Shown here: in pieces, positions 25,579-34,777 of the stretch
Layout: every line of letters begins with the position of its first letter
How positions within the stretch are numbered: position 1 is the stretch's first letter
Assembly (NCBI RefSeq): GCF_900186585.1
Contig: NZ_FYDD01000003.1
Location: forward strand, 434,001-498,000
Source: Massiliimalia timonensis
Lineage (GTDB): Bacteria; Bacillota; Clostridia; Oscillospirales; Ruminococcaceae
Direction: 5' to 3'
DNA length: 64,000 nucleotides
Notes under the pieces: generated by a model
What the model saw: only the letters and a program-made list of their open reading frames with translations
Told to the model about the DNA's origin: nothing
Databases searched by the model: none
Position numbers and translations under genes: made by a program

Positions 25579-26367
25579 ATGCAGATCGGTTGTGCAACAA
25601 GAGATGAACATGCAATAGGCCTTGTAAAATCCGTTGGGTACGATTATCTGGAATTTTCCGGAAAAGGGCTTGTGGCCATGACAGAAGAAGAGTACCAGGA
25701 GCTGAAAAAGGATCTATCCCGCACAGGGCTGCGCTGTGAATGCCTGACCGCTTATTGCCCGCCGGAGATCATTATTGCAGGTCCGGGATTTGACCCGGAA
25801 AATGCGGCAGATTATGCAAAACAGGTTGCCAAACGCGCGCAGGAATTGAGCGTCTGCAATGTTTCAGTCGGCTCTCCTTTTTCCAGAAACCTGCCCGAAG
25901 GGTTTGACAGGAAGCTTGCTAAGGAACAGGCCTGCCGTTTTTTTGAGGAAACAGCAAGGGTGTTTGCTCCATATGGGATCACCGTTTGTGTGGAGCCTTT
26001 AGGCAGATGCTTTTGCAATTTTATCAACGACCTTTCAGAGGCAGAAGAGATCATTGTCCGTGTAGGCGCCAAAAATCTTGGCATGGTGGTTGACTTTTAT
26101 AACATGGAGCAAAATGGGGACGCAGACCAGGATCTGGGAAAATATCTTTCGGTGATTTTACATGCTCATATCTCAGACGACGCTGGGGACCCGTATAAGC
26201 GGGACTTTATGCGGCCTGAGAAAAAAGAGATCCATCAAAATCGCGTTCGCCGGTTTTATGAAGCCGGATACGCCGGGAGGATCTCGGTAGAGATCGATGA
26301 ACCGGTGATCCGGGAAAAAGCCTCGTCGTCTTTGGCTATGCTGTGCGGAGCCAGCATAAGCCTGTAA
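25579..26367 (+). CDS. Sugar phosphate isomerase/epimerase, TIM-barrel type
   Basis: A 262-residue AP-endonuclease-2-like TIM barrel. Metal ligands are suggested by CVEPLGR (Glu), VDFYNM (Asp), LHAHISD (His) and ISVEIDEP (Glu), at the positions used by xylose-isomerase-like epimerases and hydroxypyruvate isomerases (OtnI). In four-carbon acid-sugar pathways an enzyme of this class interconverts 2-oxo and 3-oxo tetronates or their phosphates. The presence of a DUF1537 kinase in the same operon supports that kind of role. Confidence 0.85.
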   Translation: MQIGCATRDEHAIGLVKSVGYDYLEFSGKGLVAMTEEEYQELKKDLSRTGLRCECLTAYCPPEIIIAGPGFDPENAADYAKQVAKRAQELSVCNVSVGSPFSRNLPEGFDRKLAKEQACRFFEETARVFAPYGITVCVEPLGRCFCNFINDLSEAEEIIVRVGAKNLGMVVDFYNMEQNGDADQDLGKYLSVILHAHISDDAGDPYKRDFMRPEKKEIHQNRVRRFYEAGYAGRISVEIDEPVIREKASSSLAMLCGASISL

Positions 26368-26406
26368 GTATACCAAAATACATAAATTTATCAGGAGGGA
26401 AAGAAC

Positions 26407-27342
26407 ATGGCAAAACAACAGAAAAAAGTAGTTATTTCAGCGGCAATCACAGGTGGTGTGCATACTCCTACTATGTCACCGTATCTTCCGAAAACCCCGG
26501 ATGACATCATCCAGAATGCGGTAGATGCTTACAAAGCAGGGGCTGCTATCGTCCATCTGCATGCAAGAAAGGAAAACGGGGAACCAACCGCGGATTACGA
26601 TACCTTTGAGTATATCCTTTCCAGCATCAAAAAACAATGCCCGGTCATCATTGGGATCACTACCGGCGGCGCGCAGGGGATGACTACCCAGGAGCGGTTT
26701 GCGGTAATCGAACGCTTTAAACCGGAAATGGCTTCTGCTAACGGAGGAAGCATGAACTTCTGCTTCAGCAAGCTGGCGGAAACCATGGACAAACCAGAAT
26801 ATGAATGGGAAAAGCCGTTCATTGAAAGAACCTATGACAACGTGTTTAAAAACACCTTTAAGGACATTGAATACTGCATCACGACTATGAACAAATGCGG
26901 GACCCTGCCGGAATACGAAATCTTTGATTACGGCCAGTTGAGCAACCTTGCCTACTTCAAGAAAAAAGGCCTGATCACACAGCCGATCTACCTGCAGTTT
27001 GTACCGGGGATCATGGGCGGTATGCCGATCAGCTGGGAAGGCATCATGTTTATGATCGACCAGGCGAAAAAGATTTTGGGCAATGACATCCAATACTGCT
27101 GCGTTGGCGCAGGCAGAAGAATTTTCCGGATCGGCGCATTCTGTGCGATCAACGGCGGTAACGTCCGCGTCGGGATGGAAGACAGCTTGTATCTGAAACC
27201 AAACGGGACCTTGGCACAGAGCAATGCACAGCAGGTCCAGAAGATCAAGGGCATCGTAGAATCCATGGACTACGAAATTGCCAATGTAGAAGAAGCCAGA
27301 GAAATGCTCCACCTGAAAGGTTTGGACAAAGTAGACTTTTAA
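26407..27342 (+). CDS. Beta-keto acid cleavage enzyme (BKACE, DUF849)
   Basis: 311 residues. The Zn site is visible as IVHLHAR (about 47-51) and the Glu of VRVGMEDSLYL. VISAAITGGVHTPTMSP at the N-terminus and GGSMNFC are family landmarks. BKACE enzymes (prototype: 3-keto-5-aminohexanoate cleavage enzyme, Kce) react a beta-keto acid with acetyl-CoA to give acetoacetate and a new acyl-CoA. The substrate differs among subfamilies. Gaps of about 40 bp and 20 bp link it to the isomerase upstream and the thiolase downstream. Confidence 0.92.
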   Translation: MAKQQKKVVISAAITGGVHTPTMSPYLPKTPDDIIQNAVDAYKAGAAIVHLHARKENGEPTADYDTFEYILSSIKKQCPVIIGITTGGAQGMTTQERFAVIERFKPEMASANGGSMNFCFSKLAETMDKPEYEWEKPFIERTYDNVFKNTFKDIEYCITTMNKCGTLPEYEIFDYGQLSNLAYFKKKGLITQPIYLQFVPGIMGGMPISWEGIMFMIDQAKKILGNDIQYCCVGAGRRIFRIGAFCAINGGNVRVGMEDSLYLKPNGTLAQSNAQQVQKIKGIVESMDYEIANVEEAREMLHLKGLDKVDF

Positions 27343-27361
27343 TTGACCGGGAGGAATCAAA

Positions 27362-28555
27362 ATGTTTGAAAATGCAGTAATTGTATCGGCTGCCCGTACT
27401 GCGGTAGGCGGTTTTGGCGGGAGCCTGAAAACAAAGAGTACAGTCGACCTTGGGACGATCGCCGTACAGGAAGCGATCAAACGTGCCGGGATCGACGCAA
27501 AAGAGGTTGACGAAGCGGTGATCGGCTGCGTTGGGCAGTATGGTGTAAACGCGTTTTTAGCCCGTTTGGTTGCCGTGAAAGCCGGCTGCGATATCGCAAG
27601 TTCCGGACAGACGGTAAACCGTCTGTGCGCTTCCGGTTTGCAGGCAATCGTAACCGCGGCAATGACCGTTGACCATGGCGACGCGGACGTCTGCGTTGCG
27701 GGCGGCGCGGAAAGCATGAGCAATTTCCCGTTCAGCAGTAGCGGGGCAAGATGGGGGATCCGGATGGGGGATTCTGTTTTAAAGGACGATTTGACCACCG
27801 CGCTGTGCGAACCGTTTACCGGAACCTCTACCCACATTGCGATCACAGCGGAAAACATCGCTGCAAAATACGGCATTACCCGGGAAGAAGCGGACGCTTA
27901 CGCTTTAGAGGGGCAGCAAAAAGCACGCCGCGCGATTGACGCCGGGGAATTTGAGGAAGAGATCGTTCCGGTTGAGATTAAAACCAAAAAAGACACCTTT
28001 GTTTTTAAAACTGACGAACACCCAAGAGAAACCAGCATGGAAAAACTGGCGAAGCTCCGTCCGATCGTAAAGGCAGACGGAATTGTGACTGCGGGGAACG
28101 CATCCGGCATTAACGATGCGGCGGCCGCCGTGGTCGTTATGAGCGAAGCCAAGGCAAAGGAACTGGGCTGCAAGCCGCTGGTGAAGATTGTTGATTATGC
28201 CGTTGCCGGCGTTGACCCGAGCTACATGGGCATGGGACCGGTTGCTTCCACCCAAAAGCTGATGGAAAAGGTGAAAGACAAAGGGATCACCTTAGATCAG
28301 ATCGGAATGGTAGAGCTCAACGAGGCGTTTGCCCCGCAGGCGATCGCCTGCATCCGGGAACTGGGCTTGAATCCGGACATCGTAAACGTCAACGGAAGCG
28401 GCATCTCTTTGGGTCACCCGATCGGCGCGACCGGCGCAGTGATCTCTGTGAAGCTGATTCATCAGATGAAGCGCAAAAACATCCGTTACGGTCTGGCTAC
28501 CCTCTGCATCGGCGGCGGCCAGGGCATGAGCGTATTGTTTGAGAATATGCAGTAA
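27362..28555 (+). CDS. Thiolase (acetyl-CoA acetyltransferase family)
   Basis: 397 residues. The nucleophilic Cys lies in NRLCASGLQAI (about residue 89), the His in GHPIGATGAV and the second Cys in LCIGGGQGM. It is full length for degradative or biosynthetic thiolase II. In this operon it could cleave the acetoacetyl-CoA or other 3-oxoacyl-CoA derived from the BKACE reaction. Acetoacetyl-CoA formation from two acetyl-CoA is the generic alternative. GGGAGG precedes the start. Confidence 0.95.
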   Translation: MFENAVIVSAARTAVGGFGGSLKTKSTVDLGTIAVQEAIKRAGIDAKEVDEAVIGCVGQYGVNAFLARLVAVKAGCDIASSGQTVNRLCASGLQAIVTAAMTVDHGDADVCVAGGAESMSNFPFSSSGARWGIRMGDSVLKDDLTTALCEPFTGTSTHIAITAENIAAKYGITREEADAYALEGQQKARRAIDAGEFEEEIVPVEIKTKKDTFVFKTDEHPRETSMEKLAKLRPIVKADGIVTAGNASGINDAAAAVVVMSEAKAKELGCKPLVKIVDYAVAGVDPSYMGMGPVASTQKLMEKVKDKGITLDQIGMVELNEAFAPQAIACIRELGLNPDIVNVNGSGISLGHPIGATGAVISVKLIHQMKRKNIRYGLATLCIGGGQGMSVLFENMQ

Positions 28556-28570
28556 CCGGAGGATCGAAAT

Positions 28571-30001
28571 ATGAACGAAACAATTCGGTCAAAAAAGGAG
28601 TTATTTGATTCTATCCCGCCGTTTTCCGGCGGGGTGGAGGAAGCCCTTGCCGAAGCAAGACAGGGCTTTGACCGCAAAATCGTGGTTTTAGACGACGACC
28701 CTACCGGGATTCAGACAGTGCATGATGTTTCCGTTTATACGGATTGGGAGCCGGAAAGTCTATTGCAGGCTTTTGAGGAAGAGACCTCCATGTTTTTTAT
28801 CCTGACAAACTCCAGAGGCTTTACCCAGTCGGAAACGATTGCCATGCATACCCAGATCGCGGAAAATATCTTGTGGGCGGCAAAAAAGACCGGGAAAAAA
28901 TTTGTGGTGATTAGCCGCGGGGATTCTACCCTGCGCGGCCATTATCCGCTGGAACCCCAGGTACTGCGGAAAGTGATCGAAAGCGATTCTGAAATCTGTT
29001 ATGACGGGGAAATCTTGATGCCTTTCTTTGCGGAGGGCGGTCGTTTTACAGCAGGGGATGTCCACTATGTCGCATATGGCGACGAATTAGTCCCGGCTGG
29101 GCAGACAGAATTTGCAAAGGATAAGACCTTTGGCTATACCGCTTCCAACCTGAAAGAATACATCGAAGAAAAAAGCGGGGGGAAAACCTCCAGCAAAGAT
29201 GTGGTTTCTGTTAGCTTGGAGGAGCTTCGCCGGTGCGATGTTGCCGGCATCCGCAAAAAGCTTTGCGGCCTGTCAAACTGCACTAAGGTGATCGTTAACG
29301 CGATCTGCTATGACGATGTAAAGGTGTTTGCCGCCGCTTTAATGCTGGCAATCAAAGACGGGAAGGAGTTCTTGTTCCGCACTGCCGCCGCACTGCCTAA
29401 AATTTTAGGCAATGTCAGCGACCAGCCGCTTTTAGAACGCGGCCAGCTGGTAGACGCGGGCAATCCGAACGGCGGGATTATCGTAGTGGGCTCTCACGTC
29501 AGCAAAACGACCAAACAGCTTGAAATGCTGCATCAGGCTTCTGGGATCGAGTTTATCGAAATGAACCAGCATTTAGTCGTTGACGAAGAGAAATTTGAAG
29601 CAGAGAAACAGCGCGTCAACGAGGAGGTACAGCGAGTGCTGACCTCTGGAAAGACAGCCGCTGTTTACACCCGCAGGGACCGCTTTGATTTAAACAATGG
29701 AAATAAGGAAGACGAACTGAAAATGGCGGTAAAAATTTCTGACGCTGTTACCGGAGTCGTTTCTTCCTTAAAGGTAAAACCGCGGTTTATCATTGCCAAG
29801 GGCGGTATCACCTCCAGCGATGTTGGGGTAAAGGCGTTGCAGGTAAAAAAGGCGCTGGTTTTAGGGCAGATTTTGCCGGGCATCCCGGTTTGGAAAACTG
29901 GGGACGAAAGCAAATTCCCGGGTACCTCGTATGTGATCTTCCCGGGAAATGTTGGTGATGACGACGCACTGCTGCGCGCAGTGGAAAAAATGCAGGCATA
30001 A
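28571..30001 (+). CDS. Four-carbon acid sugar kinase family protein (DUF1537, OtnK/DtnK-like)
   Basis: 476 residues. The N-terminal substrate domain has LDDDPTGIQTVHD near residue 40. The C-terminal nucleotide domain has KGGITSSDVGVKAL and FPGNVGDDDALL. DUF1537 proteins phosphorylate 3-oxo-tetronates or D-erythronate/threonate at O4, feeding an aldolase or dehydrogenase step. Here neither the class II OtnC aldolase nor the LtnD dehydrogenase is present. A BKACE-thiolase pair takes their place, so the substrate may be a different acid sugar. Confidence 0.9.
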   Translation: MNETIRSKKELFDSIPPFSGGVEEALAEARQGFDRKIVVLDDDPTGIQTVHDVSVYTDWEPESLLQAFEEETSMFFILTNSRGFTQSETIAMHTQIAENILWAAKKTGKKFVVISRGDSTLRGHYPLEPQVLRKVIESDSEICYDGEILMPFFAEGGRFTAGDVHYVAYGDELVPAGQTEFAKDKTFGYTASNLKEYIEEKSGGKTSSKDVVSVSLEELRRCDVAGIRKKLCGLSNCTKVIVNAICYDDVKVFAAALMLAIKDGKEFLFRTAAALPKILGNVSDQPLLERGQLVDAGNPNGGIIVVGSHVSKTTKQLEMLHQASGIEFIEMNQHLVVDEEKFEAEKQRVNEEVQRVLTSGKTAAVYTRRDRFDLNNGNKEDELKMAVKISDAVTGVVSSLKVKPRFIIAKGGITSSDVGVKALQVKKALVLGQILPGIPVWKTGDESKFPGTSYVIFPGNVGDDDALLRAVEKMQA

Positions 30002-30021
30002 ATTAAAGGAGGAGCAAATCA

Positions 30022-30750
30022 ATGAGAATGGACGGAAAGGTTGCAGTTGTGACAGGAGCTGCACAGGGAATCGGCGCTGCGATCGCAAAACGCTTGGCGG
30101 ACGACGGCGCAAAGGTTGTTTTACTGGATATGAATGCTGAAAAGCTGGAGGTTGCGGCAAACGCTGCCGGGAACGACGCATATTGGAAGGTTTGCAATGT
30201 TGCAGACGTTGCGGCTGTCAACGAAGTGTTCGGCGATATTATTGAAAAAGAGGGAAAGGTTGACATTTTGGTTAATAACGCAGGGATCACCCGCGACGCT
30301 ATGTTCCACAAAATGGAAGAAGCGCAGTGGGACGCTGTGATTGACGTAAACCTGAAAGGGATCTTTAATTGCTGTAAAGCGGTCGTTCCGGGAATGCGTG
30401 AAAGAAAATACGGTAAAATCGTTAACCTGGCTTCTGTTTCTGCGTTCGGAAATATTGGCCAGACCAACTACGGTGCTTCTAAAGGCGGCGTGATCGGCTT
30501 TACTAAATGCTTGGCCAAAGAAGTGGCGCGGTATAACTGCACCGTCAACTGCATAGCTCCAAGCTATGTCAACACAGAGATGCTGCAGGCTGTGCCGGAA
30601 AATGTTATGCAGAAATTCCTGGCGGCTATCCCGATGAACCGTCTGGGCGAACCGGAAGAATTGGCTGCGGTTGCCGCATTCCTTTCTTCTGATGATTCCA
30701 GCTTTGTAACCGGTGAATGCATTGTAGTTTCCGGCGGTTCTTACATGTAA
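30022..30750 (+). CDS. Short-chain dehydrogenase/reductase, FabG/PhaB-like
   Basis: 242 residues. The cofactor loop is TGAAQGIGAAIAK (about 11-23), with NNAG near 87 and Ser (SVSAFG) plus YGASKGG near 150. It resembles 3-oxoacyl-ACP and acetoacetyl-CoA reductases. Within the operon it could oxidise a hydroxy acid to the beta-keto acid used by BKACE, or reduce acetoacetyl-CoA. The start has AAAGGAGGAGC, and the operon ends at a strong terminator. Confidence 0.92.
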   Translation: MRMDGKVAVVTGAAQGIGAAIAKRLADDGAKVVLLDMNAEKLEVAANAAGNDAYWKVCNVADVAAVNEVFGDIIEKEGKVDILVNNAGITRDAMFHKMEEAQWDAVIDVNLKGIFNCCKAVVPGMRERKYGKIVNLASVSAFGNIGQTNYGASKGGVIGFTKCLAKEVARYNCTVNCIAPSYVNTEMLQAVPENVMQKFLAAIPMNRLGEPEELAAVAAFLSSDDSSFVTGECIVVSGGSYM

Positions 30751-30779
30751 GCACAAACTTTCTGATTCCTCCCCGGTAT

Positions 30780-30840
30780 CAGAAAAACAAGAAAGGGACG
30801 ATGTTGAAATAAAATCAACATCGTCCCTTTCTTGTTTCGC
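30780..30840. terminator. Bidirectional terminator
   Basis: A very long stem pairs AAACAAGAAAGGGACGATG with CATCGTCCCTTTCTTGTTT around a short AT-rich loop, between the convergent SDR and MerR genes. Confidence 0.95.
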
Positions 30841-30844
30841 TTGG

Positions 30845-31609
30845 TTATTCTGCGCAGTACAGGTTGATTGCGTCGCAGAAAAACTGTGCGCAGCCCGGCG
30901 AGAGCTGTTCATAATAATTTTTAAAACGCTCGTCCGACAGGTACATTTGGGCGATTCCCTGATGGGCTTTTTTGGTATAGGTTCCATCTTTCCAGAACAT
31001 GCAAAGCCATCTGCGGTGCAGGTCACAGGCTTTTTGCGCGGTTTCTCCGGCGGGATCCCCCTGCTGAAGAGCCTCTTTCAAAAGGGCTTCATATTGGGTG
31101 CGCAGGGCTTCGGCTGTTTCCCACTGTGATTTGTCCATGCCTTGAAATTTTTGATTGCTGGCGTCAATAGCCGGGTCTCCGTACCTTTCGCGGAGTTCTT
31201 TGCCGTAGGCGGCTTCATTTTGTTCGATCCTTTGTTTCTGGAATCCTTGAAATTTTTCGTGATCGCTCATATCGGTTTCTCCTTTCCATGTGCTGATCGT
31301 TTTGGTGACATTTTGGATCAGCAGTTCGATTTTTTGTTTTTTCTGCAAGAGTGCTTTTAAGTGGCTGGAGAGAGCTTTTTCCTTGTCATAATCCGGGGCG
31401 TACAGGATCTGCTGAATGTCCTTTAGCGCAATCCCCAATTCCCGGTAAAATAAAATTTGCTGAAGCAGGTCGACCTCACTTGGTTCGTAGACCCGGTAGC
31501 TGTTGGAAGAATTCCGTGCCGGGCAGAGCAAGCCGATTTGGTCATAGTATCGAAGGGTACGGACTGTGACCCCGGAAAGCTGGGCCAGTTGATGGATGGT
31601 ATATTCCAC
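30845..31609 (-). CDS. MerR-family regulator with TipAS-type domain
   Basis: 254 residues. The N-terminal MerR HTH is YTIHQLAQLSGVTVRTLRYYDQIGLLCPARNS, followed by a coiled coil (to about 110). The C-terminal all-helical TipAS domain (about 120-254, WETAEALRTQYEALLKEAL and HRRWLCMFW) binds thiopeptides or other lipophilic drugs in TipAL. It probably activates genes for drug response, including its own. It faces away from the GH42 gene, which is probably unrelated. Confidence 0.93.
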   Translation of the reverse strand: MEYTIHQLAQLSGVTVRTLRYYDQIGLLCPARNSSNSYRVYEPSEVDLLQQILFYRELGIALKDIQQILYAPDYDKEKALSSHLKALLQKKQKIELLIQNVTKTISTWKGETDMSDHEKFQGFQKQRIEQNEAAYGKELRERYGDPAIDASNQKFQGMDKSQWETAEALRTQYEALLKEALQQGDPAGETAQKACDLHRRWLCMFWKDGTYTKKAHQGIAQMYLSDERFKNYYEQLSPGCAQFFCDAINLYCAE

Positions 31610-31790
31610 TTTTTATCACCTCACAAGAATGATTATAAAGGATAACGTAGCGTCAATGTCAAGCTGTTTTTTAAAATTTTTCCGGGAGATAAATTCGGTA
31701 AAATCCATTGCGTTCACTGATAGAAATGTTTATAATAGGGTTAGGCTGTAGATGATAGAAATCATCTATCAAAGGAAGGAGATCAACATC

Positions 31791-33815
31791 ATGGTATTAG
31801 AAAAATTTCCGCACTTGCTGCATGGCGGTGACTATAATCCGGATCAGTGGCTGAAATATCCGGACATTTTGGAAAAAGACATTGAACTGATGAAAAAGGC
31901 AAAGATCAACTGCGTATCTTTGGCGATCTTTGCGTGGGCTACCCTGGAACCGGAAGAAGGGGTGTATCGTCTGGAATGGCTGAAGAAGATCGTGGACCGG
32001 CTTTATCAGGAGGGGATCTACACGGTTTTGGCAACCCCGTCCGGCGCGATGCCGCGGTGGCTGACCGAAAAATATCCGGAAGTGATGATGGTCAGTGCGG
32101 AGCGGGTCCGCAATCTGCCGGGCGGCCGTCACAATTTCTGCCCCACCTCCCCGGTCATGCGCCAGAAGATTCAGGCGTTGGACGCGTTGATCGCACAGGA
32201 ACTTGGAAATCATCCCGGGGTGATTTTATGGCATATTTCCAATGAATTGGGCGGCAACGGGACCCACGGGGAATGCCACTGCCCGCTGTGCCAGCAGGCG
32301 TTCCGGGAATGGCTGAAAGCGAAATACAAGACGTTAGACGCGCTCAACCACGCTTGGTGGGCAGATTTCTGGAGCCACACTTACACGTCTTGGGAACAGA
32401 TCGAAAGCCCTGCCCCGCACGGCGAGATGGGGATCCACGGGTTAAACTTAGACTGGAAGCGCTTCTGCAACGAGCAGATGATGGACTTTACCAAAGAAGA
32501 GATCAAAACCGTAAAGCAGTACAGCAATGATCTGCCGGCAACTGTGAATATGATGACCTTCTTTAAAGACCTGGATTACTTTAAGTTTGCCGGTCTTGTT
32601 GACGTCATTTCCTGGGACAGCTATCCGAACTGGCATGCGGAAGAGACAGAGCTAAAAGCCGCGACAGAAACCGCTTTTATGCACGACCTGATGCGAAGCC
32701 TGAAAAAAGCGCCGTTTTTATTGATGGAAAGTACCCCGTCTATCACAAACTGGAAACCGGTCAATACCCAAAAGCGGCCGGGAATGCATAAGCTTGCTTC
32801 TTTGCAGGCTGTCGCGCACGGCTCCAACAGTGTGCAGTATTTCCAGATCCGCAAAGGCCGCGGTTCCTTTGAAAAATTCCACGGCGCTGTTATCAGCCAC
32901 CAGAATACGGAAAATATGCGTTCCTTCCGGGAAGTGACCGAACTTGGGGCATGCTTGGAGCAGATCTCTGACCGTGTTTATCCTACCCTAAACAAAGCAG
33001 ATGTTGCGATTGTGTTTGACTGGGAAAACTGGTGGGCTGTAGAAGACGCGAAAGGCCCGATCGTTCCGCTTGATTATGCGGGAACTGTGATGATGCATTA
33101 CCGTCCGTTCTGGAAAATGGGAGTTACCACTGATATTATTGACATGGACTGCGATCTGTCCGAATATAAGATCGTGGTTGCGCCGATGACTTACATGATG
33201 AAAGCCGGATTTGCAGAACAGGTGCGCCGGTTTGTAGAAAAAGGCGGTGTATTTGTTACCACCTACTGGAGCGGAATGGTGGATGAAACCGATCTGTGCT
33301 TTATGGGAGGATTCCCGGGGCTGATCACAGATGTGATGGGGCTGGAAGAGGAAGAAATCGACGCCATAGGCCCGCACCGGAAAAACACTGTTTCTTACGG
33401 TGGAAATTCTTACAGCGTCGGCGCGTTGCGTGACGTGATCCACACGACGACCGCCAAAACGCTCGCGGAATATGAAGCGGACTACTATAAAGGAAGCCCT
33501 GCGGTTACTGTAAACGCCTTTGGAAAAGGAAAGGCTTATTACATCTGCTCAGAAAACGAAGACGCCTTCTTTGACGCGTTTTATCGTGACCTTGTAAAAG
33601 AGGAAGCAGTTGCCGCCAACTGGCCGGATGAGTTACCGGAAGGGGTAACTGTCAGCAAACGTGTTGGCAAGGAATCTTTATTGTTTATTCAAAACTTTAA
33701 CGAGGCGGAAATCTCTATGGATTTAGCGAAGGAATACCGCACCGTGGCTGGAGAAACGGTTTCCGGCACGTTGTTCCTAAAACCGTTTGACTGTGTGATC
33801 TTAATAGAAAAATAA
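31791..33815 (+). CDS. Beta-galactosidase, glycoside hydrolase family 42
   Basis: 674 residues. The GH42 TIM barrel (1-390) begins HGGDYNPDQW. The acid/base Glu lies in WHISNELGG (about residue 152), the nucleophile Glu in LLMESTPS (about 311), and the family Cys metal site is CHCPLC. A trimerisation or Rossmann-like middle domain (about 395-600) and a small beta C-domain follow. There is no signal peptide, so it acts in the cytoplasm on imported beta-galactosides. This fits the upstream sugar transporter, which would deliver such oligosaccharides. The ATG at 31791 has AAGGAAGGAG. Confidence 0.95.
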   Translation: MVLEKFPHLLHGGDYNPDQWLKYPDILEKDIELMKKAKINCVSLAIFAWATLEPEEGVYRLEWLKKIVDRLYQEGIYTVLATPSGAMPRWLTEKYPEVMMVSAERVRNLPGGRHNFCPTSPVMRQKIQALDALIAQELGNHPGVILWHISNELGGNGTHGECHCPLCQQAFREWLKAKYKTLDALNHAWWADFWSHTYTSWEQIESPAPHGEMGIHGLNLDWKRFCNEQMMDFTKEEIKTVKQYSNDLPATVNMMTFFKDLDYFKFAGLVDVISWDSYPNWHAEETELKAATETAFMHDLMRSLKKAPFLLMESTPSITNWKPVNTQKRPGMHKLASLQAVAHGSNSVQYFQIRKGRGSFEKFHGAVISHQNTENMRSFREVTELGACLEQISDRVYPTLNKADVAIVFDWENWWAVEDAKGPIVPLDYAGTVMMHYRPFWKMGVTTDIIDMDCDLSEYKIVVAPMTYMMKAGFAEQVRRFVEKGGVFVTTYWSGMVDETDLCFMGGFPGLITDVMGLEEEEIDAIGPHRKNTVSYGGNSYSVGALRDVIHTTTAKTLAEYEADYYKGSPAVTVNAFGKGKAYYICSENEDAFFDAFYRDLVKEEAVAANWPDELPEGVTVSKRVGKESLLFIQNFNEAEISMDLAKEYRTVAGETVSGTLFLKPFDCVILIEK

Positions 33816-34573
33816 AAGAGGGAGGGGCCGTTAGTTTTACGCTGATAAGGAAGTATTCACAACAACTTATCACTAACGCTGACAGACAGGGTGCAAACAG
33901 AAACAGAGGGCTAATCACTTTCAATAGTGGTTGGCTCTCTGCTTTTCTATCTTCACTTTGTTACGCAATAGAACGTCATTTTTGAGGGTAGAAGTATAAA
34001 ATATCATTTAAGCGTTTTACATGTTCTGCAAGCCGCATAAATCAAGCGCTTTTTCCCTTCTACTGCGTAACAAACCTGTGGTAATTATCCGATAAAGCAT
34101 AGACCACATATCTCGGTTTTCCCGTTGTTGGATTTTCCGACATCGGAAAATCCAACGCAATTAAATAAAGATATACTAACTAAAGAAAAACCAAATACAG
34201 ATTTAATCAAATACCTATTCCTTTCCTATCCTTTCCCTAATCCCTCTCCTTTGGGGCAAGGTATAGCGGCAGAGCCGCCGGAACGGAAAAGAATGGAACA
34301 GAAGCGACAATACAAAATATCGTTTGCCATGTTACGCAGTAGAACGCCATTTTTAAGGGTGGAAAACCTTTACCCTTGCCCCTATCGTCGCTGTAACGCG
34401 CTTAAATCAAGCGAGAAACGCACCCTATCGCATAACATTCCATACTGGATTGAGAGCGCAATCGGATAGACCGCTTGCGCTCTCTTGGTTGTCCAACAGC
34501 AAAGACGGAAACAGTCGTCAAGGACGCTTGCGCAAAGTTTATCCTTGACGACTGTTTTTGGCTTTGCTATCTG
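33816..34573. other. Non-coding left end of mobile element A
   Basis: There is no credible gene here. It contains a terminator hairpin (33905-33940, AGAGGGCTAATCACT with AGTGGTTGGCTCTCT). A repeat GTTACGCA(A/G)TAGAACG(T/C)CATTTTT occurs at 33,959 and 34,331, with an inverted partial copy at 34,054-34,074. A 13-bp perfect hairpin lies at 34127-34156 (GTTGGATTTTCCG arms). A long stem at about 34,507-34,568 pairs ACAGTCGTCAAGGA with TCCTTGACGACTGT. This is typical of element ends, but the exact attachment site is not determined. Confidence 0.6.
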
Positions 34574-34777
34574 TTACCTGTCAAATCGGAATTGCAAGAT
34601 AGCTTTGATAAGCTGTGCTTTTAAGCGGTCTTGAATATCGTCGTTGATATGTCCACGATAGGTAGACAAATATTTTATACACCCCTCGTAGTGCCGCAAT
34701 ACTGCGGCTATCGCTTCCGGCTCTCCGGCAACAGCTTTTTCAATGATTTCAAAGGGTATCAGCTTCTTATTCCTCAT
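34574..34777 (-). CDS. Conjugative-transposon HTH protein (HTH_16 type)
   Basis: 67 residues. LIPFEIIEKAVAGEPEAIAAVLRHYEGCIKYLS matches the small helical protein found after the sigma-like gene in Tn916-type elements (Tn916 orf8-like). It overlaps the sigma gene by 11 bases. A paralog lies at 40.3 kb in element B. It is thought to work with the sigma-like protein in element regulation. Confidence 0.85.
   Translation of the reverse strand: MRNKKLIPFEIIEKAVAGEPEAIAAVLRHYEGCIKYLSTYRGHINDDIQDRLKAQLIKAILQFRFDR

Noticed and set aside
26476..27876. A 466-codon open frame on the minus strand
   Set aside because: It is antisense to the BKACE and thiolase genes, has no ribosome site or family resemblance, and follows the codon pattern of the opposite strand.
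30121..31026. A 301-codon minus-strand open frame
   Set aside because: It runs through the SDR gene, a bidirectional terminator and the MerR gene, and has no recognisable domain.
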